64,000 nucleotides of DNA from Nematopogon swammerdamellus (GCA_946902875.1 OX336340.1:1719501-1783500), one strand, 5' to 3'; positions 33,750-45,224 are shown, counted from the stretch's first letter. The notes: generated from the sequence alone by a model not told the origin. Translations and numbers: made by a program.

Positions 33750-34118
33750 AGACAATAATGACAAGAATGGACAAGTATGTATGTATATATTTAGGTATTA
33801 TGTATTATTTATATTGTAATTCATATGTATTTAATTTAATCTATAAATAGTAATTTATACGTTTAATTAACTAGTATGTACTTATATGTAGTGTATATTA
33901 TAGTTATTTTCCTTATATTATATTTTACATTCCCACACTCAAGTCTTTTGCTACTACCTACTTATATCTCGCAACATACGACTCTCAAACATCCAAAGGT
34001 TGACTGGGAGAAATCCCTGTAAGGGATAAGTCCGCCTTTGCCCCTCATGCAAATTTCTTATTGTGTGTTTATGTTAAATGTTTTTTGGAGCAATAAAGTA
34101 TTTCTATCTATCTATCTA
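33750..34118 (+). mobile_element. LINE 3' UTR with TCTA tail
   Basis: TAATTTATACGTTTAATTAAC, CCGCCTTTGCCCCTCATG and GGAGCAATAAAGTATTTC, ending with TATCTATCTATCTATC. The upstream part recurs at 63540-63700 (+) and the 3' end at 46258-46355 (-). Microsatellite tails are usual for CR1/jockey-type LINEs. Confidence 0.65.
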
Positions 34119-34204
34119 TCAATAATAAATAATACATTCGCTTACTATTGTTTCGCATCGCGCTTACTATTGTTTCGTTTCGTGGCGCTAGTGAGGCGCC
34201 TTCA

Positions 34205-34400
34205 CAAACAAACCGGACATGGTTGTACGTACATCAGCTACGATACCTCACATATCAGCCCATGATACCCCTAATGTCCGTGATTCCCTCTCATCGTGCC
34301 GGCCACACTGAACTGGGCGGAAAACACGCAATTTTTACACAACCGCTTCGACCGACATTTCGTTTAGTGAGGTGGTGCCAATCAGGATGGCTTGAACTCT
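34205..34400 (-). mobile_element. SINE-A, old diverged copy
   Basis: TCATCGTGCCGGCCACACTG, AACTGGGCGGAAAACACGC and TTTCGTTTAGTGAGGTGGTG track SINE-A with many changes. Confidence 0.6.
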
Positions 34401-35454
34401 CATAGTCTTGCACTTTTTCAACACGTGTAATGCCATCTAGTAGGTCATAATTCTTAGTATAGGCTAACAAAATTCCCCATACCAAAACGCAGTTGACACC
34501 CACAAAAACGACCGCAAACCTTGTACAGAGAATGGACTATCGCGGTGCCGAAGGTTTTTAACGACTGCTGGAGGCAATATTTCACTTGCAACAATGGTCG
34601 CGAGTTCGGGCCGCGGCTTCCGGAGCCGATTGTTCGTTCGGATCGCACCTGGAGCGTAGGATATTAGGCACCTCGTCAGGGGGTGGGCAGTGACGGAGAA
34701 GAGGTGATATGCCAGAGGAGGCTCGGAGCTCCGAGCCTGTTGGGAGCAAAAATTGCCAGCGCAGCGCGAGTATTAGGAACAGTATCAGACTGGATAGTAA
34801 CAGTACTAGAGTAATATACAAAGATAAATAGACAAACCTATCAAATAAATTTGAAAAATAATTGTTTTCTTCATGTAACACCTACATTATGTTGTATCAA
34901 AGCCTTAAATGTGGATGACGTGTAAAATTGGTGTACCTACATTGGGAAACACACATATTTATAAATTAACCTTGCACAAGCCTTCGACAGACTTAACACT
35001 TGAAAAATTGGAAAATATGTTTCGCATAATATAATTAAAACTACACCAATATTATAAAACCGAGAGTGACATACCAAAGTTTTAGGACTGATATTGGTTT
35101 TAACGAAATTGCCCTTCTATGTCGTCTAGGCGTTGTAGTACCACAAGGATGCATTTTATCACACACAATGTTTAAAATGAGGACACATAATATTATTACA
35201 TAGGTATGTCAAGATTTGTACGTTATTGTAAGCAAATGTGTTTCTCTCCCAGACGATCTTGAGTCAGCCTAGGAGTGCAAGGCCGTACCTACAAGCACTA
35301 GGAGAGGCCTGACTAAGTGTCATCTAAGTCTATTTAGCAAATAAATGATAACAAATGAAAAATATGAAATGTAATATATGTTAGTCTAGTCAGTATAAAG
35401 TCGTAAAATATAGATAAATAGATAATGTTTCTTATACTCTCATTTATATAGACA
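34401..35454. other. Intergenic, no gene recognised
   Basis: A moderately GC-rich segment near 34590-34750 has frames open on the minus strand without domains; the rest is AT-rich. Confidence 0.35.
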
Positions 35455-35995
35455 ATTGTATATGTATGTATGTATATATTCTTTATTGAACACCAATTTA
35501 TAAAAATTAGGTACAACAGGCGAGCTTAATGCCGCGAGGCATTCTATTCTAACTAACCTTTGGGATGTGGGAGAAGTACATGCAGGCGAACAAGAATAAT
35601 TTGTGGCAATGTGTTAAGACTGTAAAGAAATATGTATTATAAACTACATACGAATACTACATAAATACTTTAATAAACATATATATGTATATAATAAACT
35701 AACATATTATGTACATCGATCGGTGGTACCGTTGTGCGACACAACCAACTGGATGACAAGAGAGTAAGAGAAGGGGAGTAAAGATATGTATCTAATATTA
35801 TACATTGCATTTACTTCGGTAACGAGAGGAGAAGTTTGTTTAAATTAATCTTAAATACATTCATAGATGTAGAGGAGCGTAAATTCACGGGCAGATTATT
35901 CCAGAGGCGAGCTGTTTGTACTGTGAAATATAAAAAATCATATTTAGGTTTATTGTTCGAAAATTATATTTATTAACAGAAAATGCAGTGAAGCT
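35455..35995 (-). mobile_element. LINE 3' sequence, decayed
   Basis: TATTCTTTATTGAACACCAA, GCCGCGAGGCATTCTATTC and CTTTGGGATGTGGGAG read on the minus strand as a LINE 3' UTR (GCCNNNNGGCAT motif, AATAAAGA end). Upstream, CAGATTATTCCAGAGGCGAG may be decayed coding sequence. Confidence 0.4.
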
Positions 35996-36528
35996 AGGGT
36001 GAGGACAATTGGTTGGGAATTAGCAGTGTATTCATTGTTCGAGGCCGACAACGAAATGATTTCCATCCAAAGAGAATACCTACGGGAGACGCAACGCTAC
36101 TGCGTTTGTATCGGAGCACGGCTAGCCAAAAATCCCTACTACTACGAAAATCTAAATCGCAATTTAATCTTTTATGACGTGACTTGTCTATCTCCGTTAC
36201 CCATATCGCGCCCCGCGATATGGAGAGAGACAGAGCGAGCAAGGCGAGCGACAGGTTTGTTATCGCTGGCTTGGCTCGGGTATCTGGTAGTAAGAGCCGA
36301 CCGTCCGACCAATCGGAAGCCTTGCTTGACGGCAACTTGACGGGATCACTACGAATGCCAGTTTGACGGACAATGATGGTGCGGTATATTTGTGAATTTT
36401 GAAATTGTTATTTGTAATATTATTTCAAATAGTTTTTACTGAACGAATATTATTGTTTGAATCCAAAAAAAATATTGAAAAATTAAACAAGACTGTTGTT
36501 TTAATATTTTTGAAAAGTTGTACTAATA
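35996..36528. other. Intergenic, no gene seen
   Basis: Frames of 113 codons are open on both strands over 35994-36340 but neither has a recognisable domain; a GCGATATGG/CCATATCGC dyad lies at 36200-36222. Treated as non-coding. Confidence 0.35.
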
Positions 36529-36659
36529 ATCAGTGATAGGAATAAGTAGGGCTTATTTACCTAAATTTCGAGGAACAGAGTTAAAGATTGGAGACTTCCT
36601 TAAGACAATATTTTTTTCCGGTTTAATAATATTCATGGTGTTTTAATTTCGCGATTTGA

Positions 36660-37925
36660 AAAAAGTGGCCACCATTTTGAACTTTTTAGCTACTGGACCG
36701 ATTGCTTTCAAAATCGATATCTGGGTGTCAGTGTGGGCTCTGAATACGAATCTGTAGTAAAAATTTAAAAAAGTGCCCGCCATTTTGAACTTTTTAGTTA
36801 CTGGACCGATTTCTTTCAAAATCGATATATGGGCGTCTGTGTGGACTCTGGATACAAATCTATAGTCAAAATTTAAAAAAAGTAGCCGCCATTTTGAACT
36901 TTTTAGTTACTGGACCGATTGCTTTCAAAATCGATATCTAGGCGTCTGTGTGGACTCAGAATACGAATCTGTAGTCAAAATAAAAAAGAAATGGCCGCCA
37001 TTTTGAACTTTTTAGTTACTGGACCGATTTCTTTCAAAATCGATATCTGGGTGTCTATGTTTAAAAAGTGACCGCCATTTTGAACTTTTTAGTTACTGGA
37101 CCGATTGCTTTCAAAATCGATATCTGGGTGTATGTGTGGGCTCTGAATACGAATCTGTAGTAAACATTTAAAAAAAGTGGCCGCCATTTTGAACTTTTTA
37201 GTTACTGGACCGATTGCTTTCAAAATCGATATCTGGGTGTCTGTGTGGGCTCTGAATACGAATCCGTTGTAAAATTTAAAAAAAGTGGCCGCCATTTTGA
37301 ACTTTTTAGTTACTGGACCGATTGCTTTCAAAATCGATATCTGGGTGTATGTGTGGGCTCTGAGTACGAATCTGTAGTAAACATTTAAAAAAAGTGGCCG
37401 CCATTTTGAACTTTTTAGTTACTGGACCGATTGCTTTCAAAATCGATATCTGGGTGTCTGTGTGGGCTCTGAATACGAATCCGTTGTCAAAATTTAAAAA
37501 AAGTGACCGCCATTTTGAACTTTTTAGTTACTGGACCGATTGCTTTCAAAATCGATATCTGGGTGTATGTGTGGGCTCTGAATACGAATCTGTAGTAAAA
37601 AATTAAAAAAAGTGGCCCCCATTTTGAACTTTTTAGTTACTGGGCCGATTGCTTTCAAAATCGATATCTGGGTGTCTGTGTGGGCTCTGAATACGAATCC
37701 GTTGTCAAAATTAAAAAAAAGTGACCGCCATTTTGAACTTTTTAGTTAATGGACCGATTGCTTTTAAAATCGATATTTGTTTGTCTGTGTGGGCTCTGAA
37801 TACGAATCCGTGGTCAAAATCTTAAAAAAGTGGCCGCCATTTTGAACTTTTTAGTTACTGGACTGATTACTTTCAAAACCCATATCTACATGTCTGTGTG
37901 GGCTCTGAATAACAATATGTAGTTA
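36660..37925 (+). repeat. Left array: 12 tandem ~108-bp units
   Basis: The unit reads GCCGCCATTTTGAACTTTTT, GTTACTGGACCGATTGCTTT, AAAATCGATATCTGGGTGTC, GGGCTCTGAATACGAATC and an A-rich spacer. CCATTTTGAAC recurs near 36675, 36780, 36890, 36988, 37073, 37181, 37293, 37401, 37511, 37619, 37730 and 37838. The step 36988-37073 is a short (~85-bp) unit. Peptides read from it (FLVTGPIAFKIDIWVSVW) are repeat artefacts. Confidence 0.9.
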
Positions 37926-37929
37926 ACAT

Positions 37930-40360
37930 AAAAAATATGATATCGATTTTGAAAGCAATCGGTCCAGTAACTAAAAAGTTCAAAATGGCGGCCACTTTTT
38001 TTAAATTTTGACAACGGATTCGTATTCAGAGCCCACACAGACAAACAAATATCGATTTTAAAAGCAATCGGTCCATTAACTAAAAAGTTCAAAATGGCGG
38101 TCACTTTTTTTAAATTTTGACAACGGATTCGTATTCAGAGCCCACACAGACACCCAGATATCGATTTTGAAAGCAATCGGCCCAGTAACTAATAACTTCA
38201 AAATGGCGGCCACTTTTTTTAAATTTTGACAACGGATTCGTATTCAGAGCCCACACAGACACCCAGATATCGATTTTGAAAGCAATCGGTCCAGTAACTA
38301 AAAAGTTCAAAATGGGGGCCACTTTTTTAATCTTTTACTACAGATTCGTATTCAGAGCCCACACATACACCCAGATATCGATTTTGAAAGCAATCGGTCC
38401 AGTAACTAAAAAGTTCAAAATGGCGGTCACTTTTTTAAATTTTGACAACGGATTTGTATTCAGAGCCCACACAGACACCCAGATATCGATTTTGAAAGCA
38501 ATCGGTCCAGTAACTAAAAAGTTCAAAATGGCGGCCACTTCTTTTAAATGTTTACTACAGATTCGTATTCAGAGCCCACACAGACACCCAGATATCGATT
38601 TTGAAAGCAATCGGTCCAGTAACTAAAAAGTTCAAAATGGCGGCCACTTTTTTTTAATGTTTACTACAGATTCGTATTCAGAGCCCACACATACACCCAG
38701 ATATCGATTTTGAAAGCAATCGGTCCAGTAACTAAAAAGTTCAAAATGGCGGTCACTTTTTAAACATAGACACCCAGATATCGATTTTGAAAGAAATCGG
38801 TCCAGTAACTAAAAAGTTCAAAATTGCGGCCACTTCTTTTTTATTTTGACTACAGATTCGTATTCTGAGTCCACACAGACGCCCAGATATCGATTTTGAA
38901 AGCAATCGGTCCAGTAACTAAAAAGTTCAAAATGGCGGCCAATTTTTTTAAATTTTGATTACAGATTAGTATTCAGAGCCCACACAGACACCCAGATATC
39001 GATTTTGAAAGCAATCGGTCCAGTAACTAAAAAGTTCAAAATGGCGGCCACTTTTTTTTATTTTTACTACAGATTCGTATTCAGAGCCCCCACATACACC
39101 CAGATATCGATTTTGAAAGCAATCGGTCCAGTAACTAAAAAGTTCAAAATGGCGGCCACTTTTTTTTTATTTTGATTACAGATTCGTATTCAGAGCCCAC
39201 ACAGACATCCAGATATCGATTTTGAAAGTAATCGGTCCAGTAACTAAAAAGTTCAAAATGGCGGTCACTTTTTTAAATTTTGACAACGGATTCGTATTCA
39301 GAGCCTACATAAACACCCAGATATCGATTTTGAAAGCAATCGGTCCAGTAACTAAAAAGTTCAAAATGGCGGCCAATTTTTTTAAATTTTGATTACAGAT
39401 TAGTATTCAGAGCCCACACAGACACCCAGATATCGATTTTGAAAGCAATCGGTCCAGTAACTAAAAAGTTCAAAATGGCGGCCACTTTTTTTTTATTTTT
39501 ACTACAGATTCGTATTCAGAGCCCCCACATACACCCAGATATCGATTTTGAAAGCAATCGGTCCAGTAACTAAAAAGTTCAAAATGGCGGCCACTTTTTT
39601 TTTATTTTGATTACAGATTCGTATTCAGAGCCCACGCAGACATCCAGATATCGATTTTGAAAGTAATCGGTCCAGTAACTAAAAAGTTCAAAATGGCGGT
39701 CACTTTTTTAAATTTTGACAACGGATTCGTATTCAGAGCCTACATAAACACCCAGATATCGATTTTGAAAGCAATCGGTCCAGTAACTAAAAAGTTCAAA
39801 ATGGCGGCCACTTTTTTTTAATTTTGACTACAGATTCGTATTCAGAGCCCACACAGACACCCAGATATCGATTTTGAAAGCAATCGGTCCAGTAACTAAA
39901 AAGTTCAAAATGACGGCCACTTTTTTTTTATTTTTACTACAGATTCGTATTCAGAGCCCACACATACACCCAGATATCGATTTTGAAAGCAATCGGTCCA
40001 GTAACTAAAAAGTTCAAAATGGCGGCCACTTTTTTTATTTTGACTACAGATTCGTATTCAGAGCCCACACAGACACCCAGATATCGATTTTGAAAGTAAT
40101 CGGTCCAGTAACTAAAAAGTTCAAAATGGCGGTCACTTTTTTAAATTTTGACAACGGATTCGTATTCAGAGCCTACATAGACACCCAGATATCGATTTTG
40201 AAAGCAATCGGTCCAGTAACTAAAAATTTCAAAATGGCGGCTACTTTTTTTAAATTTGACTACAGATTCGTATTCAGAGTCCACACTGACACCCAGATGT
40301 CAATTTTGAAAGCAATCTGTCCAGTTACTAAAAAGTTCAAAATGGCGGCCACTTTTTTTA
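37930..40360 (-). repeat. Right array: 23 tandem ~108-bp units, inverted
   Basis: The reverse complement of the left unit recurs with GTTCAAAATGGCGG near 37978, 38087, 38198, 38305, 38414, 38520, 38628, 38736, 38817 and on to 40335. One short ~81-bp unit (38736-38817) mirrors the left short unit. A four-unit block of about 436 bp is duplicated (about 38930-39330 and 39366-39766). Confidence 0.9.
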
Positions 40361-40492
40361 AATCGCGAAATTATAACACCATGAATAGGTATTATTAAAC
40401 CGGAAAAAAATATTGTCGTAAGGAAGTCTCCAATTTTTTACTCTGTTCCTCGAAGTTTAGGTAAATAAGTCCTACCTATTCCTATCACTGAT

Positions 40493-41286
40493 AATAATAA
40501 TACTTATTATCATAATACATAATACACAATATATTAGTTTTGTATAGGTATATTTGTTTTATAATTATAAAAAATAGAAAACGTAATATTAAAGAAATAA
40601 TAACAATACATATTATAAATTGAATTCATCCATGTCATTGCCATAAAAAAACTAACAACACCCATATACAATAATTGATTACAAATTTCTTTCCAGTCTG
40701 TCAAATTTGCCTATCATGTGTACGCGCCCAGTATGGCGCGCAGTCGTGCTCCTAGCTCGCGGAATTTTTTTATTTTACACGCTTTAAGCATTGTATTATC
40801 ATTAAAATGACCTAATTATGAAAGGTTACGCCATCTTTTGTCATTCCTGATGATCTTGAGCTCTTTCGACACGCACGAACTGCACAAATCGCCATTTTGC
40901 GTAGTGCACATATACGTGTTCTTCGTTCCCAAGTCGCGAGCGCACTGACGGTCGATCCCGCAGCAGCGCTATATGTTAGTGCAAATGCTCTAACACGCGG
41001 CTAATTTTCCTATATATTAGCGCTCGACGGTTGCCACTCCCGTAGGTATGCTCGGTGTTTCCATCGGATCGCGCCCCCACCCCCCCGCGCCGCCCCGTCC
41101 ATCCGTCCGGTGCGGGACCGCATCCAATTAGAATTAACAAAGATAAAGCGACGTAGACGCAACTAACACTACTTCCGGTCGGCGCTGCTCTACTTTACCT
41201 ACCTTCATATCTATCAGCGGTACATGAGTGCCTCTGCCGTCACTATATGAACTAATAGCTATACATAAATTAACATATAACATATA
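40493..41286. other. Intergenic between two transposons
   Basis: AT-rich start, then less biased unique-looking DNA (40690-41230) with no coding evidence. A C-rich run lies at 41068-41085. Confidence 0.4.
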
Positions 41287-43888
41287 CAGGGTGGTCCAAA
41301 AATCGTGGACCAAACGAAACAGGGAGGTAGAGGGGGTTATTTGCAGTAAAAAATCCCTCCATGACAGGGTCCTATCTTGAACTCCTTAAAAGTTTTGACT
41401 ATTTTAGTCTTTTTTTAATAAAATTCCATAATTCGTAATAATAAGGCAATTAAAAAAAAAAGTCAATAAAAAATGAAAAAATTAATGGTCATTAATTGGT
41501 TCTAGAGGATGTATCATCACTACAAAAATGTTTTTATAATAGTGAATATCATGATTTATGAATAATGGAATTTTATTCAATATTATTTAAGGGTTATGAA
41601 AAATTATTTCTATCTTTAGAACCTTACTGTGAAAAAAAAATGTACTACTAAAACATGACCCCGTATGAAAATAACTTGCCTATTTAATGGCGATTAAAAT
41701 AAGGTATAACACACTGCTGTTTGTAGCAAAATTATTTTTTTATGTATTTTTTTTCATAGCAAAGACTAAATTAAGGTAAATCAGAGTATAGTAAAAAATT
41801 TTACTGTGATGTTTTATTTCACATCAGCTCTTCGTAAGACGTTTTTCGATCGAATTTTAGAAAGAAAGAGATTATCTGTCTCTTTTTCACACTAAGGAAC
41901 TGAATGCGAAATTAACAATAACTCACTCGCTTGCTGCGTGGAATGCTTTTGTTTTTTCATCTTTTGTTTGCGTGCACCACAGTCGGCCGGCGGCGGCGGA
42001 TGTCGCTTACCAACCGGTTTAGTTACTCGCTATCTGCCTGTTACACCACACGTGATCTCTGTTACTCTACCCGACGAATTTCGCTATTACTTGGACCTTG
42101 TGTTGTGATCTACCAATTTGTGACCCACGCTTGCTATTACGGACTCTGTGATTTATTGCCTACCTGTGTGTGACCTGTGCTTCTTACCCATTTGGACTTT
42201 GTGTTGCTTGCTACCGGACTTGGCTGGATATGGCCGATGTAAGACGAGTGGAGTATACCCAGCGTGAGTATGCAGAAATGCATTACCTGTATGGCTTTTG
42301 CGATGGAAATGCTCGGGCTGCTGCCAGAGAATATCGCCGACGTTACCCGAACCGTGACCGCTTTCCCGACCACAGGATTTTTGTCCGCGTTCACGCTGCT
42401 TACACGGGAGGTTACTTACCTGGTCAACATCATGCAGAAGATGGTCGTGGTCGGCCAGCGATTCATGATGATCAAGAAGAAGAACAAATACTCCGTGCAC
42501 TAGAAATGGACCCCACCACGAGCCAGCGTCGCATATCCCGAAACTTGGGTATTCCTAAGTCGGTGTTCAACGTTACGTAAAGAGAAATCATTTACATGCG
42601 TACCACGTACAACGAATCCAAGCGTTATTACCAGCAGACTTTGAAAACAGAGTGCAGTTTTGCAGAGAAATGCTACGACGTCATAGAGCTGACCCACAAT
42701 TTTTCAACAAAATTTTGTGGTCTGACGAATCAAGTTTTAGAAGAATTGGAATCTTTAACATTCATAACTGCTATTACGCTGTCGTTAATCCACACATAGT
42801 TAGAAATGACAAGTTCCAACACCAGTTTGGCGTCAACATGTGGGCTGGGATCATTGGCGGACACCTTGTAACATTCGAATTGCCACCAAGATTGAATGGT
42901 GCTCTGTATTTAGAATTTCTACAAAATAACTTGCACGAAATACTGCGCCAAGCTGAAATTCCAGAGGATTTGGTTAATAACATGTGGCTGCAACAAGATG
43001 GCGCGCCACCACACTACGCTCGGGCAGTCCGACAATATTTAAACGCCCAGTATCCAAATCGTTGGATTGGTCGAGGTGGAACAATCCAATGGCCAGCGAG
43101 ATCTCCGGATCTAAACCCCATTGATTTTTTTTTGTGGGGATATTTGAAAGAGGTGGTGTACGAAAAAGAGAACCGGACAGAACAAGAATTAAGAAATAAA
43201 ATAGAGATAGCGACAGAAAATGTTAAACTCAACAGAAACGCATTTCGTAAATTGCGAAATAATTTTATTAGACGATGTCGTGCATGTATTGCCGCTAGAG
43301 GAAGGAATTTCGAACAATTTTTGTAGATATGTGTTATTTCTATGTAATAAAAAAAATTATAATTCGATAATTGTTTTTTTTTACTATCCTCTGATTTACC
43401 TTAATTTAGTCTTTGCTATGAAAAAAAATACATAAAAAAATAATTTTGCTAGAAACAGCAGTGTGTTATACCTCATTTTAATCGCCATTAAATAGGCAAG
43501 TTATTTTCATACGGGGTCATGTTTTAGTAGTACATTTTTTTTTCACAGTAAGGTTCTAAAGATAGAAATAATTTTTCATAACACTTAAATAATATTGAAT
43601 AAAATTCCATTATTCATAAATCATGATATTCACTATTATAAAAACATTTTTGTAGTGATGATACATCCTCTAGAACCAATTAATGACCATTAATTTTTTC
43701 ATTTTTTATTGACTTTTTTTTTTAATTGCCTTATTATTACGAATTATGGAATTTTATTAAAAAAAGACTAAAATAGTCAAAACTTTTAAGGAGTTCAAGA
43801 TAGGACCCTGTCATTGAGGGATTTTTTACTGCAAATAACCCCCTCTACCTCCCTGTTTCGTTTGGTCCACGATTTTTGGACCACCCTG
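41287..43888 (+). mobile_element. mariner-superfamily transposon with ~515-bp TIRs
   Basis: The element is flanked by TA (41285-41286 and 43889-43890). Its ends read CAGGGTGGTCCAAAAATCGT and the exact complement. Inverted similarity extends through about 41287-41803 and 43374-43888 with few mismatches (for example CCATGACAGGG against CATTGAGGG). The single transposase gene lies between the arms. Near-identical arms and one frameshift suggest recent insertion. The long TIRs are unusual for mariner elements, which mostly have short ones. Confidence 0.92.
42230..43326 (+). pseudogene. mariner-type DD41D transposase, one frameshift
   Basis: The N-terminal part (from MADVRRVEYTQREYAEMHY) carries a helix-turn-helix-like DNA-binding region up to about 42565. 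The C-terminal part is the DDE/D catalytic domain: WSDESSF (D at 42724-42726), LQQDGAPPHYA (D at 42997-42999) and SPDLNPIDFFLWGYLK (D at 43123-43125). 41 residues lie between the second and third acidic residues, so it is DD41D; rosa and Visitor are named groups of that type. The two parts are in different frames: the break is a one-base loss near 42562-42570, after which the downstream frame is open to the TAG at 43324-43326. Transposase would cut at the TIRs and insert at TA. Not functional as read. Confidence 0.88.
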
Positions 43889-44239
43889 TATATGCACATA
43901 TTAACATTTTAGCGGGTTGTCTTAGATTGGTTAATTAGTAACCTTAATTTCACTAAATTGGGCAGGAGTATAATTTTTGTTTTAATTTCTTCCTAATAGT
44001 AATTTCAAACTAAAAAAAATTAATCATAATAATTTATTCAGTGTATTTTAAAATTAGCATACAATTTATTTTCACATCGTCACTCAAAAATATCGTATAA
44101 AATAGAAAAAAATATATATTGAAATTTAAATTAAAACATTTAATTTAAAGATTGTAAGTAGTACTTAATTAAGGAGGTAATAAAGTAACTTACAGGGGAC
44201 TCGCTTAAAGTATGTATAGACGGAAGGTCACTTACACTT
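43889..44239. other. AT-rich intergenic DNA
   Basis: Nothing recognised besides A/T tracts. Confidence 0.4.
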
Positions 44240-44435
44240 ACATTCAAGCGACTTACAGTTTTAACACCGGCTCCGAACGGTGGATGATTAGGTGTAAGTA
44301 TGCACGTAAATTTGTCAATCATACAATCTCACTGACAATCATACACGTGCATGGTGCATATCGGTCGTATTCGAACGACGAACCTTGAGATCAAGAGTCC
44401 GATGCGGAGGCCGCTTCGACCACCGGCCGCTAAGT
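44240..44435 (-). mobile_element. SINE-B, diverged head half
   Basis: The complement retains a tRNA-like head (GCGGCCGGTGGTCGAAGCGG, GGTTCGTCGTTCGAATACG) and ACCGTTCGGAGCCGGTGTTA; the central domain is mostly lost. Confidence 0.6.
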
Positions 44436-44650
44436 AATTAAGGCCACTGTATAAGTAACTTTAATTATAATATTAGTAGTAACATTCCAGCGTAACTAAT
44501 CGTAGCGTCTCCCTTCGACACAGGAAGGAGTTCCACACAACAATCTTAACTGTTACCAAATTAACAACCCGTATCCAGTGTGACCGGGCGCGTATTTCCG
44601 AAGTTTACTACGGGAGTTCGCGAGAGGGTGTTTTATTTGTTTTTATAAAT

Positions 44651-44891
44651 TTTCTTTGGCGATTGTTTTTTTTAGACATTTTGGCCAGTGTCATGTATAG
44701 TGAGGATTCATGATTATTTTCGAAAATTGTAAACGCAGGAAAACACAAATAAAACATAACACGAACGAAGAGCGTTTTCCAGACTCTTGCGTTCAGTCAC
44801 GTTTTTTGTAAAATGACCACACCTGACCATCAACGGTTACTATACATGACACTGGCCAAAATGTCTCAAAAAGAGAATTTCCAAAGAAAAT
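44651..44891. repeat. Inverted repeat with ~50-bp arms
   Basis: Arms at 44651-44702 and 44839-44891 share ACATTTTGGCCAGTGTCATG and its complement and TTTCTTTGG. The ~136-bp centre is unique in the window. Possibly a small MITE. Confidence 0.7.
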
Positions 44892-44939
44892 AAAAAATAA
44901 ATAAAGGTTTCGGCACCACAAAAAACATTTCTTGTATGG

Positions 44940-45215
44940 GTAATTAAGTAATATATTTTTATTAGAAAAATGCAAAGCGAAAAACATTGGAAAAAATACA
45001 TCCCGGCCAGGATTCGAACCTGGGTCTTTGGCTTGAGCCGCCAACGCGATAACCAACTACGCCACCGGACCGTTACGTATTATCTCCAAATTTTCGCTCT
45101 CTTGCACCTTCATGATGGGATGTATTTTTTCCAATGTTTTTCGCTTTGCATTTTTCTAATAAAAATATAAATAAAGCGAGTACGTGCTTAGTACTAACTT
45201 ATAAACAAAAAATAT
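44940..45215. mobile_element. SINE-T inverted dimer around a tRNA-like head
   Basis: A tRNA-like sequence lies on the minus strand at 45001-45072 (A box TGGCGTAGTTGG, B box GGTTCGAATCC). The sequence GGGATGTATTTTTTCCAATG occurs on both sides in opposite orientation (44956-45004 and 45117-45168), so a minus copy with head and tail faces a plus copy of the tail. Not a functional tRNA gene: acceptor pairing is imperfect and it is embedded in repeats. Confidence 0.65.
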
Positions 45216-45224
45216 AATTAAGTA

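Larger units (their letters stand above)
36529..40492. mobile_element. Foldback-like element of head-to-head tandem arrays
   Basis: About 3.96 kb. Outer inverted ends of about 130 bp (from ATCAGTGATAGGAATA at 36529 and its complement ending at 40492) enclose tandem ~108-bp units. The left array has 12 units (36660-37925), in which CCATTTTGAACTTTTTAG appears. The right array has 23 units (37930-40360) in reverse orientation. They meet near 37925-37935. Tandem repeats forming long inverted arms resemble Foldback/Galileo-type DNA transposons. No transposase is visible. AATA on each side is a possible target duplication but lies in low-complexity DNA. Confidence 0.85.

Noticed and set aside
35994..36340. 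Overlapping 113-codon frames on both strands
   Set aside because: No recognisable domain, no conserved partner in the window; likely chance.
36660..40360. CRISPR-like regular repeat spacing
   Set aside because: The ~108-bp units are contiguous with no unique spacers, and this is animal nuclear DNA.
36660..40398. Series of 65-116-codon open frames on both strands (FLVTGPIAFKIDIWVSVW and similar) in the array
   Set aside because: They are the same ~108-bp unit read through repeatedly; they start and stop with unit variants and have no independent coding signal.
45001..45072. Functional tRNA gene on the minus strand
   Set aside because: A and B boxes are good but acceptor pairing is off by an indel and the sequence is embedded in a repeated SINE structure.
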